Source of the DNA: Tepidamorphaceae bacterium
Lineage (GTDB): Bacteria > Pseudomonadota > Alphaproteobacteria > Rhizobiales > JAKSCL01
NCBI GenBank assembly: GCA_028289445.1
Contig: JANQPO010000005.1
Span: 114,814-178,813, forward strand
Direction of reading: 5' to 3'
Length of the DNA stretch: 64,000 nucleotides
The position numbers were made by a program, and so were the translations under genes. Position 1 is the first letter of the stretch, and each line of letters begins with the position of its first letter. The notes below the pieces were generated by a model that worked only from the letters and a program-made list of their open reading frames with translations, was not told where the DNA came from and ran no database searches. This document shows positions 8,680 through 16,112 of the stretch, piece after piece.

Positions 8680-9537
8680 TTGAGACAGGTCGTTCTCGGC
8701 GCTGTGCTGCTGGTGTTGGCCGCGTGTGGCGGTGCCAAATTGCCGCCCCCGCCGGACGCGGAAGTCCTCGACGAAACACAAACCGTTGCGGTCGGCCTTC
8801 CTTCGAGACCCGCGGAATCCCGCAGTTATTCGGCCATGGTCGTAAACCTCAACTCCGGTCGCATCCTGCACAAGGAAAATGCCGACGAACCGCGCTATCC
8901 GGCCTCGTTGACGAAGATGATGACGCTGTTTTTGGTCTTCGAGGACATCAAGGCCGGCCGGCTTTCGATGAACGACTCCCTTTGGATATCCGAGAACGCC
9001 GCGCGGCAGCCGCCGGCGAAGATCGGCGTGAAGGCCGGCGACACGATCAGCGTTCGCGATGCGGTCAATGCAATGTCGGTCAAATCGGCCAATGATGTCG
9101 CCGTCGTCATCGCCGAAAACCTGTCGGGATCGGAACGAGCGTTCGCCAATCGGATGACGCAGATGGCCCGCACGATCGGCATGACCAAGACGCGGTTCGT
9201 CAACGCCTCGGGCCTACCTGACAACCGCCAGGTAACGACGGCCCGCGATATGGCGATCCTCGGCCGCGCCCTCAAGAAGCGCCATCCGCGCCTGTCGAAA
9301 AGTTTCGCCTCGCGTGAGTTCGTCTACAACGGTCGCCGCTTCCGCGCGACGAACCGGCTGTTGGGCAAGGTCCAGGGCGTCGACGGTATCAAGACCGGCT
9401 ACATCCGTGCGTCGGGCTACAATCTGGTGGCATCCGTCAAGCGGGGGCGAACCGGTGTGATCGTCGTCGTTATCGGCGGTCGGTCGGGCAAGGCTCGAAA
9501 CGACGCCGTTGAGACATTGATCGAGCGGTATCTCTAG
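8680..9537 (+). CDS. Serine-type D-alanyl-D-alanine carboxypeptidase, predicted lipoprotein (peptidase S11)
   Basis: A peptidoglycan-trimming D,D-carboxypeptidase of about 285 residues. All three penicillin-binding motifs are present: SLTK (SxxK nucleophile), SAN (SxN) within VKSANDVAV, and KTG within GIKTGYI. The TTG at 8680-8682 is preferred: a GGGGG ribosome-binding stretch lies just upstream, and the resulting N-terminus LRQVVLGAVLLVLAACGG is a textbook lipoprotein signal with lipobox LAAC. The frame is open back to 8503, so a longer non-lipidated product is possible. PBP5-type enzymes usually have a cleaved signal and a C-terminal amphipathic anchor; here the protein ends right after the catalytic domain, so the lipid would be the anchor. 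Confidence 0.88.
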   Translation: MRQVVLGAVLLVLAACGGAKLPPPPDAEVLDETQTVAVGLPSRPAESRSYSAMVVNLNSGRILHKENADEPRYPASLTKMMTLFLVFEDIKAGRLSMNDSLWISENAARQPPAKIGVKAGDTISVRDAVNAMSVKSANDVAVVIAENLSGSERAFANRMTQMARTIGMTKTRFVNASGLPDNRQVTTARDMAILGRALKKRHPRLSKSFASREFVYNGRRFRATNRLLGKVQGVDGIKTGYIRASGYNLVASVKRGRTGVIVVVIGGRSGKARNDAVETLIERYL

Positions 9538-9641
9538 GCGGTGTTGACCGCGTCACATTCGCGCGATGCGGCGACATGCCCTTTTCAATGCTGAATGGAT
9601 TGAGCTAGGCTCACCGATCGGTTCAAGCGTCGTGGGACGCC

Positions 9642-10451
9642 ATGATGAAACGCCCAATCGCCACTGCCGCCGTTCTTGCGCTTCTCAGCCCTGTCACCGC
9701 GGGCGCACAGGAGAGCGAGCCCGTCAGCCAATGTCTGGCGGTCGCCGAGACCCTCCCACATGTTCAGTTCGCATCGTTCGACGTCGCGGCGGTCGAAAAG
9801 GGCAATGTCTCGATCACCTTTGTCGGCCACTCGACCTTTCGGATCGAGAGCGCCGGCGGGGTGGTGATCGCCACCGACTACAACAACTACGCCGGTCAAG
9901 GCCGACTGCCCGACGTCGTCACCATGAACCGGGCGCATTCATCCCACTACACCGATAATATCGAGCCGGAGATCACCCACGTTCTTCCCGGTTGGGGCGA
10001 CGGCGTCACGCCGGCCCGTCATCGGGTCGTCGTCGGCGATGTTTTCATCCGTAACGTGACGACCGACATTCGTGGGGGCTCACTGGGCCGGGCCCCCGAC
10101 ATGAACTCGATCTTCGTGTTCGAGGTCGCTGGGCTTTGCATCGGCCATCTGGGCCATCTCCACCATGAACTGTCGCCCGGCCATAAGGCAGCGATCGGTC
10201 GGCTCGACGTGGTTTTTGTGCCCGTTGACGGCAGCTACACCATGGCGCAGCAGAACATGACGGCGGTGCTTCAGGACCTGCGGGCACAACTCGTCATCCC
10301 GATGCACTATTTCGGTCCGACGACGCTGAACAATTTTCTCGCCGGCATGGGCGAAGCCTTCGAGATCAAAGTTAATTCCACAGCGACCATCACCGTGTCG
10401 CTGAAGACCCTTCCGGACCGACCGACAGTCCTCGTCTTGCCGGGCTATTAG
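9642..10451 (+). CDS. Exported metallo-beta-lactamase-fold hydrolase (UlaG-like)
   Basis: A 269-residue protein with a signal peptide (MMKRPIATAAVLALLSPVTA, cleavage near AGAQ) and a UlaG-type metallo-beta-lactamase fold: FVGHSTFRIESAGG at the start of the domain, IATDYNNY, HSSHYTD in place of the standard HxHxDH metal motif, and HLGHLHHELS with PMHYFG further on. The altered histidine motif (SSHYTD) suggests a single-metal or non-canonical site. Family members hydrolyse lactones, phosphodiesters or similar; the substrate here is unknown. It is separated from its neighbours by about 100 nt on each side. Confidence 0.8.
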   Translation: MMKRPIATAAVLALLSPVTAGAQESEPVSQCLAVAETLPHVQFASFDVAAVEKGNVSITFVGHSTFRIESAGGVVIATDYNNYAGQGRLPDVVTMNRAHSSHYTDNIEPEITHVLPGWGDGVTPARHRVVVGDVFIRNVTTDIRGGSLGRAPDMNSIFVFEVAGLCIGHLGHLHHELSPGHKAAIGRLDVVFVPVDGSYTMAQQNMTAVLQDLRAQLVIPMHYFGPTTLNNFLAGMGEAFEIKVNSTATITVSLKTLPDRPTVLVLPGY

Positions 10452-10581
10452 CATCGATTGTCGTAATATCTGCGACAGTGCGACGTGCGTTGCATCCATT
10501 CTCGTGACGAGCCTTCGATCTTAGATAGTCGGCACGCGACCGGCAGTCGCGACCGAAAACCGTAATCGAAGGAACGAAACC

Positions 10582-10995
10582 ATGTCGCAGTCGTATCAGG
10601 CGCCGGCCTTGCTTGTCGGGCGCGTTCTCCTGGCTCTTATGTTCGTCATGTCGGGCTTTTCGAAGATCTCCGGCTTTTCCGGCACGCAGCAATATATGGA
10701 AGCGTTCGGCGTGCCCGGCATTCTCTTGCCGCTGGTCATCATTGCCGAAATCGGTCTTGGCCTTGCGATCATAGTCGGCTTCAAAACCCGCTTGGCGGCA
10801 CTGGGTCTGGCTGGCTTCACGCTGGTCGCCGGTGCGATCTTTCACAACAATTTCGCCGACCAGATGCAGATGATCATGTTCATGAAGAATCTGTCGATCA
10901 CCGGCGCGTTCTTGGTTTTGTCTGCGATCGGAGCGGGTGCCTGGTCGCTCGATGCCAGGAATGGCGCGGCGGCTGAAGCGAACGCGCCGGCCTAA
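10582..10995 (+). CDS. DoxX family membrane protein
   Basis: A 137-residue four-helix membrane protein of the DoxX/SURF4-like family. The N-terminus has LVGRVLLALMFVMSGFSKIS, the family pattern with Gly and Lys at the end of helix 1, followed by FGVPGILLPLVIIAEIGLGL and LAALGLAGFTLVAGAIF. ATG 10582 is preceded by GAAGGAACG. DoxX proteins are associated with quinone-linked or redox stress functions but most are uncharacterised. A stem-loop follows the stop codon. Confidence 0.88.
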   Translation: MSQSYQAPALLVGRVLLALMFVMSGFSKISGFSGTQQYMEAFGVPGILLPLVIIAEIGLGLAIIVGFKTRLAALGLAGFTLVAGAIFHNNFADQMQMIMFMKNLSITGAFLVLSAIGAGAWSLDARNGAAAEANAPA

Positions 10996-11018
10996 GGCTC
11001 GAAAAACCCTTGTTTACC

Positions 11019-11042
11019 GCCGGCTGCCCTTCGGCGGCCGGC
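11019..11042 (+). terminator. Stem-loop downstream of the DoxX gene, possible terminator
   Basis: GCCGGCTGCC and GGCGGCCGGC form a 10-bp stem with one T-G pair around a CTTC loop, 24 nt after the stop codon. No T-tract follows, so factor-independent termination is uncertain. Confidence 0.45.
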
Positions 11043-11137
11043 GATCTGGCTTGGGGCGGCGGCGCCGTCGGCCCATGGGGCCTGTTCTGCGCGGATCAAG
11101 GTCCGGTTGAAGTGACAGGCCGGACCTCACGTCAATT

Positions 11138-11153
11138 TGTGATCTACCTCACT
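11138..11153 (+). promoter_or_regulatory. CRP-like binding box
   Basis: TGTGA-TCTACC-TCACT matches the CRP consensus TGTGA-N6-TCACA at nine of ten fixed positions. It is centred about 93 nt upstream of the small secreted-protein gene at 11239, in an intergenic region free of other features. Direct binding is inferred only from the match; a Crp/Fnr-family regulator is encoded at 48755-49447. Confidence 0.5.
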
Positions 11154-11238
11154 TCAAGCTCACAAAACCCTGCCCATATTTCCGATATCAGACGCGAACA
11201 CATCGCAAACGAGACCGAAGTTAGGATTGGAAAGACCA

Positions 11239-11493
11239 ATGTCCGGGATTTTGAAGGCAGGTGTCGTCATCGCCATGACCATGACCGGTGCCGCCATGTC
11301 GGATCAAGCCACGACGACACAGGGCCCCGATGATGCTCGCAAAGCGATCGCCGTCAGCGCGCAAGATGCCGAGCGCCCCGTCGTCTTGCAGCCGGTGCCC
11401 GATACCGCCTTGAATTGCCAAGTCGAGTCGGAGCGCCAGTTCGAGCCGAACCGCCGCGCATTTGTGATGAAGAAGGTCATGGTCTGCCGTTGA
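11239..11493 (+). CDS. Small exported protein of unknown function
   Basis: I do not recognise this 84-residue protein. It starts at ATG 11239, preceded by GGAAAG, and begins MSGILKAGVVIAMTMTGAAM, a short signal-peptide-like segment. The remainder is polar, with one central Cys (LNCQVESERQFE) and a second near the end (VMVCR), a pair that could form a disulfide. It stands as a single transcription unit, with a CRP-like box upstream and a perfect 11-bp terminator hairpin downstream, which supports it being a real expressed gene. Confidence 0.65.
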   Translation: MSGILKAGVVIAMTMTGAAMSDQATTTQGPDDARKAIAVSAQDAERPVVLQPVPDTALNCQVESERQFEPNRRAFVMKKVMVCR

Positions 11494-11562
11494 TCGCGGC
11501 TCTTGGCGGCACGCGAACCTGGCGCTTGCGCCCGAATCAATACCGATAATCCACCTCATGAT

Positions 11563-11599
11563 CCGCCCGGGAGACTGAAACTCCCGGGCGGCTTTGCTT
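11563..11599 (+). terminator. Rho-independent terminator after the small exported-protein gene
   Basis: CCGCCCGGGAG at 11563-11573 and CTCCCGGGCGG at 11581-11591 form a perfect 11-bp stem around a 7-nt loop (ACTGAAA), followed by CTTTGCTTTG. It lies 70 nt after the stop codon. The rest of the region up to 11764 shows nothing I can name. Confidence 0.85.
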
Positions 11600-11764
11600 T
11601 GTGTGGCGCAGTGCTTCGCTGCTTAGAGGTCTGATATCAAAGCGATTTTTCCAAATAATGTGCGTAACCGGTGGCGAGGACTTTCGTTTTCAGTGCGCAA
11701 GGGTATGCATTGTGAGCCAGACAGAACGTGATCCGTAAAACCCGGGGGAATTGCGGCAAATCGG

Positions 11765-13243
11765 ATGAAACCGAGCGACATCATTATCGGCCTTTCAATG
11801 GTCGTTATCGCCGGTTGCTTTGGCCTGGCCCTGACAATTGCCGGAGGAATTTCGGCAGCGGCTTCCGGCGCGTTCGCTTTGGCGCTGATAGCGGTCTTGG
11901 CGGCGCTCCACCTCCTGACCACCTCGCAGCGCGAACGGCGCGATACAGCGCGCGTCATGCGCGACCTCTCTGAGACTGTCGGTCACTGCATGCGCCAGGT
12001 AACGGCGCTCACGCGTCGTGTGGACGATCTTCACGCCGACGTCACGGGCCGCGTCGACGCTGAAACCCGCGATTTGCACACCGAGCTCAATCTCGTTGCC
12101 GACGCCGTGCGCGAGCTTGCGGACGCAATGGACTCTGGATTTGCTGACACGGCTCGTCCGACGGCCAATGTTGCCGCGCCGCCCCCCGCAGCGTCCGTTC
12201 CACCGCTGCAGGTGCCCGATCGCACACAGGTGCCGCCGCAAAAGCCGATCGTGGATCAGTCGGTTCAAGCGCCCTTGCCGGATTTATCCAGCTATGTTCC
12301 CGATCCGGCCGAGCGCCCCTTCAGTGATCCGGGACGCATTGCGGCACAGATCGAGCCCGCCTCCGAGCCGGTTCAACCTCAACCGCAGCCAGCGGCGCCG
12401 CAACCCCAGCCGGCGCCAGCGCGCCAATCGGCTTCAGCGGATAGCATAGCAGGAAGTGGCTTCGGCCCACAGGCGCTTTTCTCGGAAGCCATACGCGAGG
12501 GCAGAGCGGAAATTTTCCTGCAGCCCATCGTGACCCTGCCACAGCGCAAGGTGCAGTTTTACGAAACGATCACCCGTATCCGGACGCTGACAGCCGGACC
12601 GGTCGATCAAGGCGCATACCGGCCGGCCATCGCCGACCACCCATCGATCGCCGAGCTTGATGGACTGACCTTATCGCGCGCGCTTCAGATCAGCGGCCGC
12701 CTGTCGCGTCGTGGTCGCGAGGTGCAGATCTTCGTACCGCTCAGTCCGCGCGCACTCGCCGATAGTGCGTTTGGAAGCGAAGCGCGCCGCCTTCTTGAAC
12801 AGGCGGGCGAAAACGCCGGAAGTATCGTCTTCGAGATCGGCCAGGACGAACTCGCTTCACTTGGACCGGTGGAAGAGGAGACTATGGTGGCGCTGAGTGA
12901 TCTCGGGCCGCGCTTTGCCCTGGATTCGATCCACGACTTCCGCTTCGACCCGCAGACCTTGGCGCGTCGACGCTTCCGTTTCGCAAGGGTCGACGCCACG
13001 GCACTCCTTGGCGGTAACGCGATTAGCCCGGACATTCACCCGGCCGACCTATCGGGGTTGATGATGCGCTTCAACATCCGCCTGATCGCCACCGGTATCA
13101 GTAGCGAGGCAACCGTCGTCGATCTGCTCGATTATGCTGTGCCCTATGCCCAGGGAAATCTGTTCTCGCCGCCGCGCCCCGTGCGGTCGGATATTCTCGC
13201 GGCCGGCGTAGAAACGCGGCCGCCGCAGCGGGCAACCGGCTAA
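11765..13243 (+). CDS. Membrane-anchored degenerate EAL-domain protein, TipF-like
   Basis: A 492-residue protein laid out as in Caulobacter TipF, a c-di-GMP-responsive protein that positions the flagellum: two N-terminal membrane helices (residues about 5-55), a coiled coil (about 65-125), a Pro/Gln-rich linker and a C-terminal EAL domain from about residue 235. EAL landmarks are present but eroded: IFLQPIVTLPQRKVQFYETI has Glu but not the AL of EAL; the DDFGTG loop is replaced by LDSIHDFRFDPQTL; the end (YAQGNLFSPPRPV) is retained. Phosphodiesterase activity is therefore unlikely, and binding or scaffolding more likely. It converges with cheZ-cheY, which supports a motility role; the TipF assignment is by architecture. 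Confidence 0.72.
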   Translation: MKPSDIIIGLSMVVIAGCFGLALTIAGGISAAASGAFALALIAVLAALHLLTTSQRERRDTARVMRDLSETVGHCMRQVTALTRRVDDLHADVTGRVDAETRDLHTELNLVADAVRELADAMDSGFADTARPTANVAAPPPAASVPPLQVPDRTQVPPQKPIVDQSVQAPLPDLSSYVPDPAERPFSDPGRIAAQIEPASEPVQPQPQPAAPQPQPAPARQSASADSIAGSGFGPQALFSEAIREGRAEIFLQPIVTLPQRKVQFYETITRIRTLTAGPVDQGAYRPAIADHPSIAELDGLTLSRALQISGRLSRRGREVQIFVPLSPRALADSAFGSEARRLLEQAGENAGSIVFEIGQDELASLGPVEEETMVALSDLGPRFALDSIHDFRFDPQTLARRRFRFARVDATALLGGNAISPDIHPADLSGLMMRFNIRLIATGISSEATVVDLLDYAVPYAQGNLFSPPRPVRSDILAAGVETRPPQRATG

Positions 13244-13255
13244 GTTCGCAAACGC

Positions 13256-13954
13256 TTAGCCAAACAGCGCGTCGACTTCGTCCTGGGACACGGTCAGCGG
13301 CCCCTCTTCGTCAAATCCAGATAACAGCGCGTCGACCTGGCTTTGGCTGATGGCATCCTCGGCATGCTGAGGTCCGTGGAGAATCAGCGCCTTCTTGCGG
13401 GCTTCGCGCGCGGATTCTTCGCCGCTTAGCGGGCTTGGCTCGTCCGAACCGGCCAGTTCGGCCACACGGCGAATGCGCAGCTTGATGTGATCGAGCGTCT
13501 CGACGACCTTTGAGATGCGCTGGCCGGTGATGTCCTGAAAGGAGCATGCTTCCAGGATCTCGGTGCACTTTTCCTCGACGTATTTTCGATAGCCTTTGAG
13601 ACCGCCGGTCGTCTTGGTGCTCATCATGGTTTCGACGGCTTCCATGACCGTAAGCGTCGCGCCCGCCGTTGCCTCGACAATCGCGTCGAGTTCCCGCCCG
13701 GCTTCGGGGATGCGCACGGTGACAATCTCGTTGGCCTGGAGACGGGCGATTTCGCGCCGCATCTGAACCATGGCATTCGCAATTTTCTGGAATTGCTTGT
13801 GGTCCGCATCGCTGAACGCACGATCGGGATGATCGAACAGCTTTTCCATCTTACCGGCCAAGGCCAGCGCGTCGGCGATCAAGGCTTGCGACGAAACATC
13901 GCTCCCGCTCGCCTCTGGAAAAAAGCTATCCGGACTGGAACTCGACTGGGTCAT
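13256..13954 (-). CDS. cheZ: CheZ-type CheY-phosphate phosphatase with duplicated C-terminal CheY-binding peptide
   Basis: About 232 residues. CheZ dephosphorylates CheY-P to reset flagellar motor output. The long helical core carries ACSFQDITGQRISKVVETLD, which includes the catalytic glutamine motif. The C-terminus ends in two copies of a CheY-binding-like peptide: SQSQVDALLSG and, 14 residues later, SQDEVDALFG. E. coli CheZ has a single such tail, and the peptide also resembles the CheY-binding N-terminus of FliM (SQxEIDALL). ATG 13954 is chosen; a GTG at 13972 is also possible and neither has a strong ribosome-binding site. cheY lies just upstream. Confidence 0.9.
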   Translation of the reverse strand: MTQSSSSPDSFFPEASGSDVSSQALIADALALAGKMEKLFDHPDRAFSDADHKQFQKIANAMVQMRREIARLQANEIVTVRIPEAGRELDAIVEATAGATLTVMEAVETMMSTKTTGGLKGYRKYVEEKCTEILEACSFQDITGQRISKVVETLDHIKLRIRRVAELAGSDEPSPLSGEESAREARKKALILHGPQHAEDAISQSQVDALLSGFDEEGPLTVSQDEVDALFG

Positions 13955-14013
13955 ACCGGCACTTGAACTCACTGGTTGGCCACACTGGATACTGGGCGTC
14001 AGTCGCGGTGGTG

Positions 14014-14397
14014 CTATTCGCCAAAAACCGCGTCTATCTTCGATTTCAGGGTGCGGGCGTTGAACGGTTTGACGATATAGTTGTTCACGCCCGCTTTCTT
14101 GGCCGCGATGACGTTTTCCGTCTTCGATTCGGCTGTAATCATGATGAACGGCGTCTGCGAGAGCCCATCATCGTTGCGGACGTGCTTCAGCAATTCGTAG
14201 CCCGTCATCGGCTCCATGTTCCAATCCGATATCACCAGGCCGTAGCGCCGTTCTTGCATGCGCTGAAACGCTTCGGTGCCGTCCGCCGCATCGTCGACAT
14301 TGTCGAAGCCGAGTTGCTTCAGGAGATTGCGGATTATGCGAACCATCGTCTTGTAGTCGTCGACGACGAGAATTGGCATGGACAGATCAACTGCCAT
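14014..14397 (-). CDS. cheY: Chemotaxis response regulator CheY
   Basis: A 127-residue single receiver domain. The acidic pair (PILVVDD), the phosphoacceptor Asp in LVISDWNMEPMTG, the switch Thr in IMITAES and the conserved Lys in YIVKPF are all in place. There is no output domain. It starts at ATG 14395-14397, with GGGAG 8-9 nt upstream; the frame continues further but without a comparable ribosome-binding site. cheZ follows after about 60 nt, so phosphorylation and dephosphorylation partners are co-transcribed. No CheA kinase gene lies in the window. Confidence 0.93.
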   Translation of the reverse strand: MAVDLSMPILVVDDYKTMVRIIRNLLKQLGFDNVDDAADGTEAFQRMQERRYGLVISDWNMEPMTGYELLKHVRNDDGLSQTPFIMITAESKTENVIAAKKAGVNNYIVKPFNARTLKSKIDAVFGE

Positions 14398-14504
14398 CTT
14401 ATTCTCCCAACTTGATCCCGCCGAAAGCGGTACATGCAATTCGTTCGAGGTGGCCCCGGTGCTTTGCAAACTGGGTGAATGCCTCAGCCCCCAACTTGCG
14501 AGGC

Positions 14505-14533
14505 ACGTTATTTCGCTCTCCTTGAAATAACGT
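14505..14533. promoter_or_regulatory. Perfect 10-bp inverted repeat in the cheY/maoC divergent region
   Basis: ACGTTATTTC at 14505-14514 and GAAATAACGT at 14524-14533 are exact inverted repeats separated by 9 bases. The element sits in an AT-rich stretch between divergent genes, about 110 nt from cheY and 135 nt from maoC. The half-site spacing suits a dimeric regulator. The identity of the regulator is unknown. Confidence 0.6.
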
Positions 14534-14668
14534 TAATGGAGAATTTTTCTCTATAAGCACGCATAAGTTGAATTCATCGTCGATCTTGAAACATTGCCCG
14601 AATCCCGGCGAACGCTTATGGAGTGTCTAGGGAATCCAACCGCATTCGGTGATGACGGAGGTGCTGCG

Positions 14669-15112
14669 GTGTCGATGCCGCGAAACACGCTGCTTTATTT
14701 CGAGGATCTCCAGTTGGGCATGACGGAATCGATTATTCGCACTGTCATGAACAGCGACGTGATCGGGTTTGCGGAGTTGTCCGGCGATGCCAATCCGGTG
14801 CACTTGAGCGAGCACTTCGCGGTCAAGACCCCGTTCAAGAGCCGCATCGCCCACGGCCTGTTCACCGCGAGCTTGATCTCTGCCGTGCTCGGCACGCGCT
14901 TGCCGGGGCCGGGCGCCATCTATCTGTCGCAGACTTTGAACTTCCGCGCGCCGGTCCGCATCGGCGATGTCGTGACCGCGCTGGTCGAGGTGGTGGATCT
15001 GATCGCCGACAAGAATCGCGCCAAATTGTCGTGCGAATGCCGGGTGGACAACCAGGTGGTTCTCGACGGCGAGGCGCTCGTTCGCGTTCCAGGCCGAGCG
15101 ACGCTTAAGTGA
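14669..15112 (+). CDS. MaoC-family hot-dog dehydratase (R-specific enoyl-CoA hydratase-like)
   Basis: A 147-residue MaoC/PhaJ-type protein. The hydratase-2 active-site motif is visible as GDANPVHLSEHFA (Asp and His) followed by SRIAHGLF. Relatives hydrate trans-2-enoyl-CoA to (R)-3-hydroxyacyl-CoA, linking beta-oxidation to polyhydroxyalkanoate or other routes; the acyl substrate is not determinable. The start is GTG 14669 because GGAGG ends seven bases before it; ATG 14675 is the alternative. The stop overlaps the ribF start by GTGA, which suggests translational coupling of two metabolically unrelated genes. Confidence 0.85.
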   Translation: MSMPRNTLLYFEDLQLGMTESIIRTVMNSDVIGFAELSGDANPVHLSEHFAVKTPFKSRIAHGLFTASLISAVLGTRLPGPGAIYLSQTLNFRAPVRIGDVVTALVEVVDLIADKNRAKLSCECRVDNQVVLDGEALVRVPGRATLK

Positions 15113-16098
15113 ACCGACCGACCCGCCATCGTTTCGTGCACATCACCGATCTGGCGCAACTCCCCGACACGGCGCGGCGCGGGGTTGTGGCGATCGGCAA
15201 TTTCGACGGCGTGCACCGCGGGCATCGTGCGGTGATCGAGGCAGCACTCGATGTCGCCCGATCGGCCGGCGTGCCAACCGGTATTCTGACATTCGAACCG
15301 CATCCGCGCACGGTCTTCAAGCCCGACGACCCGGTCTTTAGGCTGACACCGGTCGCTGAGAAACGCATGATCTTCGCCGCGCTTGGCATCGATTTCGTCG
15401 TCGAGCAGCCGTTCGACCGAGCGTTCGCTTCGAACTCCGCGGCTGATTTCGTCGACCGAATCCTGCATGACGGACTGGGTGCGGCCCACGTTGTCACGGG
15501 ATTCGACTTTCATTTCGGCAAGGATCGCCAAGGAACGCCCGCTTTCCTCGCGGAGACCGGTGAGCGGTCGGGCTTCGGCGTCACGATCGTTCCGGCGTTT
15601 ACCGATCAAGAGACGCGGCCGCTGTCGTCGAGCGATATCCGAAAAATGCTGGAGGATGGCGACGTCGCCGCAGCCGCCGCCGCGCTGGGCTATCGTTGGT
15701 TCGTAACCGGCCCGATCATCCACGGCGAAAAGCGCGGTCGCGACCTCGGCTTCCCGACGGCCAATATGCGCCTTGGCGCCGATTGCCGTCTCGCCCACGG
15801 TGTCTATGCCGTTCGAATGCAGGTCGATGGTGTCAATCACGCAGGGGTCGCCAATTTTGGTCGCCGGCCGCAATTCGACAACGGCGCGCCGCTGCTTGAG
15901 ACCTATCTGTTCGACTTCGCCGGCGACCTCTATGACAAGACCGTTGCGGTCGAACTCGTCGGGCTCCTAAGACCTGAGCTGAAATTCGAGGACGTCGCAG
16001 CACTCATTGCTCAAATGAATCGGGACGCGGCAGAGGCCCGCGCACTGCTGGAACCGATTTCCGGCGAGGCGTTCGGCCCCGAGACCTTGCGCCAGTAG
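15109..16098 (+). CDS. ribF: Bifunctional riboflavin kinase / FAD synthetase RibF
   Basis: A 329-residue cytoplasmic enzyme that phosphorylates riboflavin to FMN and adenylates FMN to FAD. The N-terminal nucleotidyltransferase domain shows AIGNFDGVHRGHR (HxGH-type site), VTGFDFHFGKDRQGT and LSSSDIRKMLEDGD. The C-terminal riboflavin kinase domain has GRDLGFPTANMRL and GVANFGRRPQF. The length is normal. Translation begins at GTG 15109, overlapping the maoC stop. In many alphaproteobacteria ribF precedes ileS, which here follows about 1.2 kb downstream. Confidence 0.95.
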   Translation: MNRPTRHRFVHITDLAQLPDTARRGVVAIGNFDGVHRGHRAVIEAALDVARSAGVPTGILTFEPHPRTVFKPDDPVFRLTPVAEKRMIFAALGIDFVVEQPFDRAFASNSAADFVDRILHDGLGAAHVVTGFDFHFGKDRQGTPAFLAETGERSGFGVTIVPAFTDQETRPLSSSDIRKMLEDGDVAAAAAALGYRWFVTGPIIHGEKRGRDLGFPTANMRLGADCRLAHGVYAVRMQVDGVNHAGVANFGRRPQFDNGAPLLETYLFDFAGDLYDKTVAVELVGLLRPELKFEDVAALIAQMNRDAAEARALLEPISGEAFGPETLRQ

Positions 16099-16112
16099 CG
16101 CAAAAAGACCTG

